DNA of 64,000 nt from Candidatus Saccharimonadota bacterium (GTDB taxonomy: Bacteria; Patescibacteriota; Saccharimonadia; Saccharimonadales; Saccharimonadaceae). The translations under genes and the position numbers were made by a program. This document shows positions 25,936 through 34,905 of the stretch, in pieces. Numbering within the stretch: the stretch's first letter is position 1; every line of letters begins with the position of its first letter. The notes under the pieces were generated by a model that was given only the letters and a program-made list of their open reading frames with translations, was not told where the DNA came from and did not search any database. The stretch is from positions 1 to 64,000 of the forward strand of contig JAACVZ010000003.1 in assembly GCA_009992235.1 (NCBI GenBank), written 5' to 3'.

Positions 25936-25964
25936 TTGCATAACGGGGGTAAACATGCTATCAT
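25936..25964 (+). promoter_or_regulatory. tRNA-Asp promoter
   Basis: TTGCAT, 17-nt spacer, TATCAT. Confidence 0.75.
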
Positions 25965-25991
25965 CGGATGAGCTTAGGCAAAGCACCGCGA

Positions 25992-26069
25992 GGGCTCGTA
26001 GTGAAGCTGGCCTATCACGTCTCCCTGTCACGGAGAAGATCGCCGGTTCGAATCCGGTCGGGCCCGCCA
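25992..26069 (+). tRNA. tRNA-Asp (GTC)
   Basis: Acceptor GGGCTCG/CGGGCCC, anticodon arm TCTCC-CTGTCAC-GGAGA with anticodon GTC, T-arm CCGG-TTCGAAT-CCGG, CCA encoded. Confidence 0.94.
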
Positions 26070-26086
26070 AGAACTCATTATTTACA

Positions 26087-26116
26087 AATACCACGAAATG
26101 TGGTATTGTTTTTATT
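26087..26116 (+). terminator. tRNA-Asp terminator
   Basis: AATACCAC-GAAAT-GTGGTATT followed by GTTTTTATT. Confidence 0.9.
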
Positions 26117-26168
26117 ATCGTACCCTTCCGGGTGTGTGTAAGAGTTCTTTGAAACTTAGGATGGTGTC

Positions 26169-26605
26169 ATGCCCCTTCCGGAAAAACCTCGGGCCATTCA
26201 GATGGCTATGCCCTTCGGCATCCCGCAGATCAGCGACGAGCTACTCGAGACGCTCGCGACAAGATCCACCCCGTCGTTGTGCGCGAAGGTAAACTTCGCT
26301 ACATTGAGCGAGGCGATCTGCGTTATGGCGCTTTCTCGCGGTATCCATCACTCGCCGAAGAGGCCGAAAACCTCGAGGTAGTAGCGGTACTTCCGACGCT
26401 CCATACATACGAAGCATCGGCGATCTTCAGGCCCACGATTGCCGAGGTGCTTGCGCAGGTTCCCGCCGGCTACACCGACGACGTCGTTGCCTTCCAAACC
26501 AACTGCAACACAGAGCCAGTTTTCACCTGGCCCGAAGAAGAACGCAGTGCGATGCACTGGGGGTACCACCTGGCCCGCACCACCCTATACAAAGTTGCCG
26601 AATAA
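26169..26605 (+). pseudogene. GC-rich hypothetical gene interrupted by a frameshift
   Basis: Two overlapping frames join into one plausible product. The first starts at ATG 26169 (MPLPEKPRAIQMAMPFGIPQ...LLETL) with AGGA upstream; near 26255 the sensible reading moves to the -1 frame (RDKIHPVVVREGKLRYIERG...) and runs to TAA 26605, in all about 145 residues. Adding one C in CTCGCG (to CTCCGCG) restores continuity. No slippery heptamer is seen, so this is a mutation or sequencing/assembly error rather than evident programmed shifting. Family not recognised. The gene is richer in G+C than its neighbours and has its own terminator, suggesting later acquisition. Confidence 0.65.
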
Positions 26606-26643
26606 GGCGACCCTCCTCCCCCGCATAGCGCGTCGAGCTCCAC

Positions 26644-26672
26644 GTGAGCCCCGCAGCCAGCGGGGTTTTCAC
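26644..26672 (+). terminator. Terminator after the frameshifted gene
   Basis: CCCCGC-AGCCA-GCGGGG followed by TTTT, with outer GTGA/TTCAC pairing. Confidence 0.85.
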
Positions 26673-26723
26673 TTTATTGAACAAAATAGTTCCCTGCTTT
26701 CTCCGCTTCGGCCCGCCAGAGTT

Positions 26724-26755
26724 AAAAAAGACCCTTACTTCGGGTCGTTTTTTAT
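26724..26755 (-). terminator. sodA terminator (symmetric)
   Basis: GACCC-TTACTTC-GGGTC flanked by A6 on the left and T6 on the right, so it works in both directions; it begins at the sodA stop codon. Confidence 0.85.
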
Positions 26756-27348
26756 TGCTTATGCATTCGCCGACTCACAAAATCCCAGCTCACAACGTTC
26801 CACCACGCCTTAATATATTCAGGGCGTTGATTTTTATAATCCAAGTAATAGGCGTGTTCCCAGACATCAAGCCCAAGCAGTGGCTCGCCCTGCCCGCTCA
26901 TAAGCGGCGAATCTTGATTAGGTGTTGTCAAAATGTCCATATTTGGCTGAAGCCACACCCAACCACTTCCGAATACGCCTGTTGCCTGTGTTGTAAATTC
27001 GTCAACAAATGCCTGAAAGCTTCCGTACCTCTGTATAATCTTCTCTTTTAGCTCACCTTCTGGCTCGCCGCCACCATTCGGGGACATCCATTGCCAGAAA
27101 AGACTGTGGTTATAGTGGCCGCCGCCATCATCCCTAACAATCTCTCGGATGTCCTCAGGCAGTGACGCAAGATCAGATAGTAGCGACTCGATAGATCGTC
27201 CTTGAAGCTCAGGGTGTTGCTCGAGTGCGCCGTTTAGCTTATCGACGTACGTGCGGTGGTGCTTGTCGTGGTGCAACTCCATAATATCTGCACTAATGTG
27301 TGGGCCAAGCGCGTCGTAGGCGTATGGTAAATCTGGAAGTTTGAACAT
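26752..27348 (-). CDS. sodA: Fe/Mn superoxide dismutase
   Basis: 198 residues. Dismutates superoxide. Metal ligands are visible: His in ELHHDKHH near 26, His in GGGHYNHSLFW near 78, Asp and His in GLDVWEHAYY near 163-167. QPN, GSGWVWL and DYKNQRPEYIKAWW.VVSWDF are conserved. The Gly-rich GNHxxH region and MSPNGGG are of the Mn/cambialistic type; metal choice cannot be fixed from sequence alone. Starts one base after the stop of the foldase gene, hence in its operon. Protects an episymbiont of oxygen-exposed hosts (inference). Confidence 0.95.
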   Translation of the reverse strand: MFKLPDLPYAYDALGPHISADIMELHHDKHHRTYVDKLNGALEQHPELQGRSIESLLSDLASLPEDIREIVRDDGGGHYNHSLFWQWMSPNGGGEPEGELKEKIIQRYGSFQAFVDEFTTQATGVFGSGWVWLQPNMDILTTPNQDSPLMSGQGEPLLGLDVWEHAYYLDYKNQRPEYIKAWWNVVSWDFVSRRMHKQ

Positions 27349-27349
27349 A

Positions 27350-28411
27350 CTACTCTTCTCCTTCGAGTCCAGATACTTCAATATACTCGTTTATGCGATT
27401 GTTCTCTCGTAGTTCGGTGAGCTTTTCGGTGAATGCGGTCAGCGGAACGCGTAGGAATTCATATTGGACCTGAGCTGTGTTGCTGTCAACAAGCCGGACG
27501 AAGTAGTACCCATTACCGGTGACAAGCTGAAGCGCACCAGACACCTCACCCTTTTTTAGTTTAGCCGCAGCGGCCGCTAAACCATTGTCCTGATTGTCTC
27601 GAGGCACCCAAATAGCCGGTGAATACACAACCCCACCGCCAACACCTGCATTGACAGAGCTCGCAACGGAATTAAGACTCTTCTCGCCACCATCGAGTGC
27701 TTTTTGTACTCGAGATGATACCTCGCGCGCCTTTTCGTCCATGTCGTAAGCGACTTTTTGGCGCAATAGCTTACTCTTCATAGCGTGGCGGTACTCTTCT
27801 GGAGACCAACCGTAGTAATCAAGAATGACGGCGTTGTACACGCTCTCGGACACTTCTCCGTCGCTCGACTCACGTTGCTGAATAAGAAAAGTCTCTAGCT
27901 CTGTGTCGGTTACCGAAATACCCCGCTCTTTAGCGATAGATGCCGCATAGGTATCGGCAATCGCCCCTTCGAGTTCACGACGCTTGACGTAATCTGCCTG
28001 AATTTTTCCGTCTTCACTGTTAAGATCGATTTGGTCTCGCTCGACTAGGTACTGAATTGAGCTTTTATATCGCATAAGATAGTCGCTATAGCGAACAGGA
28101 TTTCCGTCGACCGTCGCTACCGGTAGTGGCAACACTTTTGTCACGCGGTACATGAAGTCACTAGTGTTCTGAGCGGGGTAAAGCTGCCACCATCCAACAA
28201 GAATTAGAAGAGCCAGCGCGGCAATCGTAATAACAATCGCGTTAATAACAACTTTATGTTTGGCGTACTGAACTGGGTACTTAAACTTTCGCCCGCCAGC
28301 AAGTACCCGCTCGCGGTGTTCGGCTAGTGTATCGGTGGTGATGCGACCAGAAGGAGAGACAGGCTCTTTCTTCTTACGGCGAAAAGGAATGCTAGGTGAT
28401 ATTTTCTTCAT
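27350..28411 (-). CDS. SurA/PrsA-like membrane-anchored foldase
   Basis: 353 residues from ATG 28411 (MKKISPSIPF) with AAGGA five bases upstream. A basic cytoplasmic N-terminus, one TM helix near residues 50-72 (VVINAIVITIAALALLILVGWW), then a SurA-N-like helical domain (LPVATVDGNPVRYSDYLMRY; VTDTELETFLIQ; EYRHAMKSKLLRQKVA) and a C-terminal rotamase-like region (LKKGEVSGALQLVTGNGYYFVRLVD). It likely assists folding of exported proteins on the outer face. Its first 20 bases overlap the upstream PH-domain gene, so translation is coupled. Confidence 0.85.
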   Translation of the reverse strand: MKKISPSIPFRRKKKEPVSPSGRITTDTLAEHRERVLAGGRKFKYPVQYAKHKVVINAIVITIAALALLILVGWWQLYPAQNTSDFMYRVTKVLPLPVATVDGNPVRYSDYLMRYKSSIQYLVERDQIDLNSEDGKIQADYVKRRELEGAIADTYAASIAKERGISVTDTELETFLIQQRESSDGEVSESVYNAVILDYYGWSPEEYRHAMKSKLLRQKVAYDMDEKAREVSSRVQKALDGGEKSLNSVASSVNAGVGGGVVYSPAIWVPRDNQDNGLAAAAAKLKKGEVSGALQLVTGNGYYFVRLVDSNTAQVQYEFLRVPLTAFTEKLTELRENNRINEYIEVSGLEGEE

Positions 28412-28931
28412 GGAGTCCTTGTGGTGTTTCAACGACCGAACTAACGACGTCTTGCAACTTATTATAGGTTTTCTCTGGGTGATCGACTTGTCGAATGACT
28501 AGGTCGCCAACAAAGGTCTGAATGACGATGGTACCAAAACCAAAAACTTCGCCACTAAACCCTGGTATATTATAGCTTATGTTTTGAATCTTTGACAGCC
28601 GCAGCTCGACGACGTCCTTACCAAACAACCCCCTTTGCGTAACCTGTCGAATGCGCTCGGTGGTCACAATGTATACGGTAAAATACCACATCATAAAGTG
28701 GTAGAAGAAAAGCGTAAGCCCAAGAACTAGCCCTCCAAGCGGTAACAAGAACAATTCAAGGTTTGATTGCCAGATAAGCGGCGGAATTGCACTCAACGCA
28801 AACGGAATAAGCAGCAAATAAAACCCTTTTCGCATTGCAATAATATGTCGGCGGAATATAAACACCACCTCTTCACCAGCCCGCTGGCCTTCGAAATCCT
28901 GGCCCTCTACTGAAATCTTCTTGCTGCTCAT
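28392..28931 (-). CDS. Bacterial PH-domain membrane protein (YdbS-like)
   Basis: 179 residues. Two TM helices (about 33-52 and 58-82) precede a bPH2 domain (MWYFTVYIVTTERIRQVTQRGLFGKDVVELRLSKIQNISYNIPG, seen here as successive strands; VFGFGTIVIQTFVGDLVIRQVDHPEK). Such proteins are inner-membrane components of unknown exact role. GGGGAT lies upstream of ATG. First gene of the PH-foldase-sodA operon. Confidence 0.85.
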   Translation of the reverse strand: MSSKKISVEGQDFEGQRAGEEVVFIFRRHIIAMRKGFYLLLIPFALSAIPPLIWQSNLELFLLPLGGLVLGLTLFFYHFMMWYFTVYIVTTERIRQVTQRGLFGKDVVELRLSKIQNISYNIPGFSGEVFGFGTIVIQTFVGDLVIRQVDHPEKTYNKLQDVVSSVVETPQGLHEENIT

Positions 28932-28953
28932 CGCCGTATATCCCCTATATTAG

Positions 28954-29030
28954 TGGTACCCCGGGCAGGAGTCGAACCTGCAACCTTATCCTTAGGACGG
29001 ATCTGCTCTATCCAGTTGAGCTACCGGGGC
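28954..29030 (-). tRNA. tRNA-Arg (CCT)
   Basis: Acceptor GCCCCGG/CCGGGGT, D-arm GCTC/GAGC, anticodon loop GTCCTAA with anticodon CCT, T-arm CAGG-TTCGACT-CCTG, CCA encoded. The outermost anticodon-stem pair (27-43) appears as G-A. Confidence 0.93.
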
Positions 29031-29101
29031 ATGCTACCATTCTAGCAGATAGACTATCTAAGAGGTTGCGGATGCTTATTTTCCTGATTCTGCAGCCCAA
29101 G

Positions 29102-29150
29102 AAAAAGACCCCGCTGACGAGTCGTATAGCTCTCGTTCGCAGACGGCTCT
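29102..29150 (-). terminator. ndk terminator
   Basis: Minus-strand imperfect stem GAGCCGTCTGCGAACGAG / CTCGTCAGCGGGGTC followed by TTTTTC, starting at the ndk stop. Confidence 0.7.
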
Positions 29151-29654
29151 TTAGCGAGTAAACTTCTCATGAAGAACACTATAATCATACAGCTCTTCAT
29201 CACTAAACCAGTGTGGAATTTCCTTTTCAGCGTCTGCAAGATCGCCCGAAGCATGAATCAGGTTTGGGATTCCCTTGTGCGTGCTGTCGCCGTAACCGTA
29301 GCTCATGTGCGAGTAGTCACCACGAATAGTACCAGGAGCAGACGACTTGGGCTCGGTCGAGCCAACCAATTTACGCACTAGCTCAACCGCCTCAACACCT
29401 TCAAGCACCATAGCAATAACCGGCCCTTGGTTCATCATTGCAAGGACATTATTAAATGTCGCCTCACCGCGTCGAGTAATTACCTGTCCAATTTCCTCGT
29501 AGTGCTTGTGATAGTGGGCTTCATCGGGTGCAATCATCTTAGTACCGATGATCTTAAGACCGACTCGCTCGAACCGAGTAAGAATCTCCCCTACGACTCC
29601 GCGCTGAACAGCGTCGGGTTTAAACAAAATAAGTGTTCGTTGAATGTGTTCCAT
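29151..29654 (-). CDS. ndk: Nucleoside-diphosphate kinase
   Basis: 167 residues, slightly longer than the usual 140-150. Balances NTP pools via a phospho-His intermediate: TLILFKPDAVQRG at the N-terminus, RGDYSHMSYGYGDSTHKGIPNLIHASGD with the catalytic His near residue 133. The insertion SHMSYGYGDSTHKGIP between RGDY and NLIHASD is longer than in E. coli Ndk. GGAGAAATA precedes ATG; it follows uppP by 21 bases and is likely co-transcribed. Confidence 0.95.
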   Translation of the reverse strand: MEHIQRTLILFKPDAVQRGVVGEILTRFERVGLKIIGTKMIAPDEAHYHKHYEEIGQVITRRGEATFNNVLAMMNQGPVIAMVLEGVEAVELVRKLVGSTEPKSSAPGTIRGDYSHMSYGYGDSTHKGIPNLIHASGDLADAEKEIPHWFSDEELYDYSVLHEKFTR

Positions 29655-29675
29655 TATTTCTCCTTAATTTACTGT

Positions 29676-30464
29676 CTATTGTACCAAAAGAATCGTCGCA
29701 ACAACGACTGATAGCGCTACTCTGTACCACCCGAACAAAGCGAGCGAATGTTTCGACAAGTACCGCATCAAAAAACCAACCGCGAACATACCACTTATAA
29801 AGGCGGCTGCGTTGGAGACGATAAAAATACCCGCATTGGCACTGAGGTACTCAAAATCGAATAAAAATAGCTTCAGCGTTACGCCGAGCATAATAGGTAT
29901 TGAAACGAGAAAGCTATATTCGGCAGCCTGGGTTGACGAAAGGCCCATAAAACGACCGGCAAGAATTGTTGCTCCGGAACGAGACGTACCAGGAATAAAA
30001 GCAAGCGTCTGCGCGACACCAATAATTAGTGCCCGACGAATTGAAAGCTTTTCGCCGGTCTCAACCTTCGACGCCTGAGGTAGTCTATCTATTAGAATCA
30101 TTACTACCCCGACAATAGCAAGAGTGAACACCACAGTAGCAGCACTAGAGAAAAACGGTGTTGAGCTAATAATGTGCGCAAACGAAAACCCGACAACACC
30201 GGCTGGTATAGCGGTCAGTATGATGTTTCTAGCCAGGCGGTACTGACGGTGTATGAATACACCTTTCACGAGTTGAACAATCCGGTGACGGAAGAAAACA
30301 ATTAGTGCCAGCACGGTTCCAACATTAATAAATTCAATAAATAAGTGGTCCGAAGCGCCAGATATGAATGTCTGAGCAACCACAATATGGCCCGAACTGC
30401 TGATCGGTATAAATTCTGTGAGACCCTGTATAAGCCCCAGAATGATCGCTTCAAGCCATTCCAT
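29676..30464 (-). CDS. uppP: Undecaprenyl-diphosphatase
   Basis: 262 residues, eight hydrophobic segments. Recycles undecaprenyl diphosphate, the lipid carrier of cell-wall synthesis. BacA/UppP signatures: GLIQGLTEFIPISSSGHIVV near residue 12 and FIPGTSRSGATILAGRF near 155. ATG 30464 (MEWLEAIILGL) is chosen because TACAAT ends 7 nt before it; it is divergent from the Xer gene, the two -10 elements being about 20 bp apart. Confidence 0.95.
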   Translation of the reverse strand: MEWLEAIILGLIQGLTEFIPISSSGHIVVAQTFISGASDHLFIEFINVGTVLALIVFFRHRIVQLVKGVFIHRQYRLARNIILTAIPAGVVGFSFAHIISSTPFFSSAATVVFTLAIVGVVMILIDRLPQASKVETGEKLSIRRALIIGVAQTLAFIPGTSRSGATILAGRFMGLSSTQAAEYSFLVSIPIMLGVTLKLFLFDFEYLSANAGIFIVSNAAAFISGMFAVGFLMRYLSKHSLALFGWYRVALSVVVATILLVQ

Positions 30465-30510
30465 TGCCTCTATTGTATCGTTCACGGGCCTTTTAGGCTA
30501 TGCTTAATGT

Positions 30511-31452
30511 ATGGTTATGCAAGAAGAAAAGTTTGTATCTGACTACATCCTCGATTACGTTGAGCATATTGAAGTCGAAGGTGGACGTATGCCGAAGACG
30601 GCTGAAAATTATCGATTCTACTTAGAGCGTTTTGTTGAGTTCACTGGTGACATTCGCGTAAAGGACATTACCGCCGAAGTAGTGCGCAAATATCGCCTCT
30701 GGCTGAACCGCCACATAAACGACCACGGCGATGAACTAGCAACCATCACTCAGTCGTACCACCTTATCGCCCTACGTGGCTTCCTCACCTATCTTTCAAA
30801 ACGCGACATCTCATCATTAAGTCCTGAAAAAATTGAACTTCCTAAAGTTGCCCGCAAACAAGTAACCTTCCTGCACTACGATGAAGTTGCCAGGCTTATT
30901 GAACAAGTTGATATTTCATCACCAAGCGGCCTACGTGACCGAGCAATTATTGAGCTGCTATTCTCGAGCGGACTCCGTGTATCTGAACTAGTCAATCTGA
31001 ACCGCGACCATATTAATACCAAGCGTCGTGAGTTCATGGTGCGCGGAAAGGGACAGAAGGACCGCCCGGTATTTATTAGCGAATCGGCGGCCGACTGGGT
31101 CGACCGCTACCTAGATGCAAGACAAGACACGCTCACGCCACTGTTTATTAGCTATAGCCGTAACGTTGAGCCATCGACCAGCGGTGATTTTCGTCGACTC
31201 ACCCCTCGCAGTATTCAACGAATGGTTAACCAGTATGCAAAACTAGCCGGTATAACTAAACATGTTAGCCCTCACACCATGAGACACAGCTTTGCAACCG
31301 ACCTGCTAATGAACGGTGCCGACCTTCGAAGCGTGCAAGGCATGCTAGGTCACAGCAATATTTCAACGACGCAAATATATACACACGTCACCGATGCGCA
31401 CCTTCGCGATGTCTATGAAAAATTTCACAGTGAACGAGGCTCGAAAGACTAG
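30511..31452 (+). CDS. XerC/XerD-type tyrosine recombinase
   Basis: 313 residues. SAM-like N-terminal core-binding domain (EHIEVEGGRMPKTAENYRFYLERF) and catalytic domain with Arg in SSGLRVSELVNL, Lys in VRGKGQKDRPV, HxxR in PHTMRHSFATDLL, His in GHSNISTTQIYTH and the Tyr nucleophile in that motif. Probably resolves chromosome dimers at dif with FtsK (encoded at 49-51 kb). No second xer gene is in the window. TATGCT ends 6 nt before ATG 30511, another leaderless candidate; a second ATG lies six bases later. Confidence 0.93.
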   Translation: MVMQEEKFVSDYILDYVEHIEVEGGRMPKTAENYRFYLERFVEFTGDIRVKDITAEVVRKYRLWLNRHINDHGDELATITQSYHLIALRGFLTYLSKRDISSLSPEKIELPKVARKQVTFLHYDEVARLIEQVDISSPSGLRDRAIIELLFSSGLRVSELVNLNRDHINTKRREFMVRGKGQKDRPVFISESAADWVDRYLDARQDTLTPLFISYSRNVEPSTSGDFRRLTPRSIQRMVNQYAKLAGITKHVSPHTMRHSFATDLLMNGADLRSVQGMLGHSNISTTQIYTHVTDAHLRDVYEKFHSERGSKD

Positions 31453-31465
31453 CCTGATAATCCTG

Positions 31466-32695
31466 TTACGGAGTACAGGCACCCTCAAGGAACTCTGTAT
31501 CGGTCACACCGAAATCCTTACAAAAGTCGCCACCCCTTAGGTCAACCGCTGCGTCTGGATACGCTAGCCCGGTATTATACATGTCAACTCGGGTTTCAAT
31601 ACGCTTGAACACATCGCTTGCTCGGCCTGTTGAATCGATTTTGGGCTGAACTGCTTTAAACTGGACCAGACTCGATGAGCCACCGTTTTGCATAGTAACT
31701 CGGAAATGTGCAGCTCCGTAATATGACGTCAGCCGAAGATAGGCCGTCCGGTCATCTCCCCCTCCGACGGGCTCAGGAAGAACAAGCGTTGCTTTGCAAG
31801 CATATCCTCCAGCAGACAGAGTAGCCTGGCAACGAATACCTAGCGGTTCACTGTTGGCTGAAGCCGCAGGAGACTCGCTGTCGGTAGTCGTTTTTCGCGG
31901 ATCACGAGCCGTAAACGCTTGCGGAGTTTGTACTCCGTTTGAAGTCGGATACAAAAATACCGTGTTTGTATTACTCTGACCTGATGGCGTGGTCGTATCA
32001 AAGCTCTCAAGAGTAAAACTCTCGCCAACTTGCATCATTTGCGCCCCCATAACCGGTGGGCGGCTAGTCGGCCATGAATCAAACATTCGTTTATTAGTTG
32101 GGGTATCGTTTAAGAGGTCGACAGTAGCTTCAGGATCAGACGATGAAATGTCATCTCGGCTGAACCATTCAACCGTTACTCTATCGTAATCAGCAACCCC
32201 AATGAGCGGAACAAGCTGCGTCATATTCGGTGCAATCGATCCAAGATAGTCGTCGGTATCGAGCTTCATCGTGACGCAAGTGTAGGCCTGGTCAAGCAGC
32301 GTATCGTCTTCATTAACACTTTGTTGCACTAATATTTCACCGGGTTGCGTTGCTGTTCCTCCTGAGACGTCACCGCTTCCAATGACATTGCCCACTCGGA
32401 CAACCTCGTTACACACGTCAGTAGTTAACTGCTGCTCAAGTGCGGCACAGTCGGCTTCTGAGTTTGCCTGACAGTACTGGGTGTAACGAAGTAGCGCCCG
32501 CTTGGCATCTTCAACACCAGCCATAGCAGAGTTGCGCGCTCCTTCAGCAAGACTAGCATTGCTTGCTTGGTTCTGATCGCTTATCATAAGCCGCAAAAAG
32601 CTAATGGTGATAACCGTAATAATCAGCATTGCAAAAATGACCACGAACAGCGATACCGCTCCGCGCTCACTACTGGTCCTGTTTATGCTTTTCAT
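31466..32695 (-). CDS. PilX-like pilus-associated protein
   Basis: 409 residues with the N-terminus MKSINRTSSERGAVSLFVVIFAMLIITVITISF: a basic leader, RGAVSLFVV and one hydrophobic helix, as in PilX/minor-pilin-like proteins, although the +5 Glu is absent. The long Ser/Thr/Asp-rich ectodomain (about 60-409) contains Cys pairs (CQANSEADCAALEQ, ...DFCKDFGV...EGACTP) suggesting disulphides. Last gene of the five-gene prepilin set, four bases after the PilW-like gene; likely a tip or adhesin subunit (inference). Confidence 0.75.
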   Translation of the reverse strand: MKSINRTSSERGAVSLFVVIFAMLIITVITISFLRLMISDQNQASNASLAEGARNSAMAGVEDAKRALLRYTQYCQANSEADCAALEQQLTTDVCNEVVRVGNVIGSGDVSGGTATQPGEILVQQSVNEDDTLLDQAYTCVTMKLDTDDYLGSIAPNMTQLVPLIGVADYDRVTVEWFSRDDISSSDPEATVDLLNDTPTNKRMFDSWPTSRPPVMGAQMMQVGESFTLESFDTTTPSGQSNTNTVFLYPTSNGVQTPQAFTARDPRKTTTDSESPAASANSEPLGIRCQATLSAGGYACKATLVLPEPVGGGDDRTAYLRLTSYYGAAHFRVTMQNGGSSSLVQFKAVQPKIDSTGRASDVFKRIETRVDMYNTGLAYPDAAVDLRGGDFCKDFGVTDTEFLEGACTP

Positions 32696-32699
32696 ATAC

Positions 32700-33437
32700 C
32701 TAGTTAACCCTATTCCCTGTCCTTATTACAATAGTAAACTCTTGCACCGCACAGTATGCGACGTCTGCATCGGGGTCACCCGGTGGCAAACATTTTTCCT
32801 GTGCGTCATCCATCGCATCAATATCTCCGGCGCCAATAGCAAATGATACCTCAAGCAATCGCTGCCCTGTCGTATTATCGACCGCACCGTCATTAGATAC
32901 AACGTTGAAGCTATGAATCGCAAGCTGTCGGTCACCTTTTCGTAACAGTTCTTGAGAAAGGTCGGTATCGATACTACGAATGGTTCGATGCACTGGTTGC
33001 CCATCATCTTCATCAACAGCGCAATATATTTTGCCAGGGTCGCTAACCTTAACGAAATATACCTCTCCGTTACTATTTTGAGGAGCGGTCGCGAACGTTA
33101 TTCTATCGGATGACGTCGCGCTACGACCATAATTCCATACATACGAAAAGTTTCCGAGGCATAAACGGCCACCAATGTCCTTACCCCCGACCGATACGGG
33201 CAAAAAGCCGTCAGCACTCGATGAGAAGCCTTGACCGGCCGCAACGTTATAACGAACGTCTTCAGCTATAGCCCTTCCGGTTTGATTAATTTCTTTTAGG
33301 GTAATGCCTCGATTGTATGTCGTGCCAATTTGAATAATTGTCATAGCAATAGCAAGCAACAAAATCGAAATGAATGACATCGATAGAAGTAGCTCTACGA
33401 GCGTGAATCCCCTAGAAACCTTACCCGCGCGGTTCAT
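32700..33437 (-). CDS. PilW-like prepilin
   Basis: 245 residues. Class III-type signal MNRAGKVSRG/FTLVELLLSMSFISILLLAIAMTI with Gly at -1, Phe at +1 and Glu at +5, cleaved and methylated by PilD. The ectodomain has Cys near residues 93 and 140. It overlaps the preceding prepilin gene by 17 bases, so translation is coupled. Likely a minor pilin that primes pilus assembly. Confidence 0.85.
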   Translation of the reverse strand: MNRAGKVSRGFTLVELLLSMSFISILLLAIAMTIIQIGTTYNRGITLKEINQTGRAIAEDVRYNVAAGQGFSSSADGFLPVSVGGKDIGGRLCLGNFSYVWNYGRSATSSDRITFATAPQNSNGEVYFVKVSDPGKIYCAVDEDDGQPVHRTIRSIDTDLSQELLRKGDRQLAIHSFNVVSNDGAVDNTTGQRLLEVSFAIGAGDIDAMDDAQEKCLPPGDPDADVAYCAVQEFTIVIRTGNRVN

Positions 33438-34083
33438 ACAACCTCACAATTGTCCCAAGGTGCATTGGCGTCTGAAGGCCTATTGAATCCCAGCAACTAC
33501 GAATATGAAAATCTACATACCCCGTTAGTTGGTTAGGGTCGGGGCTGACCTCTGAACGCACCGCTTCAATCCACAGACCGTAACCGGTCGCTTGGTCAGA
33601 ATCATCGTACGTTACCTGGGACCATGTTTCGGCCGACTTCATAGCATCAGGAAACTGTACTGGCGTCACGACACGTGCGGTCCGTGAGTTGAGCAGGAAA
33701 CTCCCCTGCGGGATGGCGTACGACGACGGTGAGTCCGGGTCGTATACCGGACAATAGCCAAATGTGGTTGCCGTATTCTCACCAGTACTCCGAACATAGG
33801 TCATCATTTTGTGCCATTCTTCTGCTGGCGACGACGCGCCATCGGTCGTGTCGTAAGTAATTCCAGACTGATATACCGAGACATAAGAGTCATGCAAAAA
33901 ACGAAGCGTTTCTGCCTGAGCATCCATCTGTTGCCGAACAAGCGTTATCTCAAGTGCCCGCTGAGACGTTGCCGACCCCTGACTCATCAGGCTTAATGCC
34001 CCGACGACAACCAAGGCAAACACGGCAACAGCAAATAGAACCTCAACAATTGTATCGCCTCTGTCGTGGCGTCGCCTTAGCAT
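33421..34083 (-). CDS. PilV-like prepilin
   Basis: 220 residues. Leader MLRRRHDRG/DTIVEVLFAVAVFALVVVGALSLM: Gly -1, Asp +1 (unusual instead of Phe or Met), Glu +5. The C-terminal half contains paired Cys (FGYCPVYD..., SCWDS). Overlaps the upstream prepilin gene by 7 bases and the downstream one by 17. Confidence 0.83.
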   Translation of the reverse strand: MLRRRHDRGDTIVEVLFAVAVFALVVVGALSLMSQGSATSQRALEITLVRQQMDAQAETLRFLHDSYVSVYQSGITYDTTDGASSPAEEWHKMMTYVRSTGENTATTFGYCPVYDPDSPSSYAIPQGSFLLNSRTARVVTPVQFPDAMKSAETWSQVTYDDSDQATGYGLWIEAVRSEVSPDPNQLTGYVDFHIRSCWDSIGLQTPMHLGTIVRLYEPRG

Positions 34084-34895
34084 TGCACCTCCAGCCCGAG
34101 TGACTGCATGTAGTCGTTTGTCCGCGTTTCAACAGCGTTGGAACCAGTTGCATAGGCATTGAGATATATTGAAAAGTCGTTGTTCAAGGTAAGGCCCTGG
34201 GAGTCAACGCACAGTGTTCTAGCCCCTTGCCCAGGAACCGCACTACCGGCGACAATCATTGCCCGAAGCACTTCAGGAGTAATAGTTGCTGCGTCTCCAG
34301 GTACAAGGTCGCGAGTAAAGGTGTACACCTGCCCACTATCAGGCGAGCGGACAAACAAAATGCCTACTGCTCGAGGAGTCGTTGGAGATCTAGCTTCATT
34401 GCCAGCTGTAGGCCACGCCAGTTGCGATCCCCATTCTAGCCCGCGAGATTCGACAGATGCCGTGTCGATAGCAATATCTATGTATCCAGTGTCTTGCATA
34501 TACTCAATGTCTGTACCGGCTGCCGGCTTGGCGCTTTCTGTGCGATGCCCGAGAACCGAATAGGTTGAAATTTCATCCTGGTCGATAACCATGTATCGCC
34601 CAATAAGTTCACACGAGCTTTGCCCAACGGTCTGCTCCGCACCTCCTTGAGCCTGCGGCACGGCTGTTCCACTTATTCCACAGCGCAGTTCGCCGGATCG
34701 ATTGTTTTGCGTACTAGAAAGTTGAGCATACTGCTCCTGTACAACAGTCTTAAGCGAAACCACCGAATCGCTATAGCGCTGCCTGTTCAGTGAAGCGCTG
34801 ACGCCAACAATCATTGTGGCAATCATCAACCCGCTAATTGCGAGAAAAAGCAGTGATTCGATTACAGTAAACCCTTTTGATGTTGAAGCGCCCAT
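34077..34895 (-). CDS. Type IV prepilin, leaderless start
   Basis: 272 residues from ATG 34895 (MGASTSKG/FTVIESLLFLAISGLMIATMIVG), with a canonical prepilin peptidase site and Glu at +5. An ATG four codons upstream lies inside the -10 element (TATAATG), so it cannot be at the start of the transcript; TATAAT to ATG 34895 is ten bases. Cys near residues 63, 79 and at the C-terminus (LGLEVQC) suggest disulphides. First gene of the minor-pilin set. Confidence 0.83.
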   Translation of the reverse strand: MGASTSKGFTVIESLLFLAISGLMIATMIVGVSASLNRQRYSDSVVSLKTVVQEQYAQLSSTQNNRSGELRCGISGTAVPQAQGGAEQTVGQSSCELIGRYMVIDQDEISTYSVLGHRTESAKPAAGTDIEYMQDTGYIDIAIDTASVESRGLEWGSQLAWPTAGNEARSPTTPRAVGILFVRSPDSGQVYTFTRDLVPGDAATITPEVLRAMIVAGSAVPGQGARTLCVDSQGLTLNNDFSIYLNAYATGSNAVETRTNDYMQSLGLEVQC

Positions 34896-34905
34896 CTTGG
34901 GGTTC

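Noticed and set aside
26169-26605. Programmed -1 frameshift
   Set aside because: No slippery heptamer or downstream stem was found at the junction; a single-base loss is simpler.
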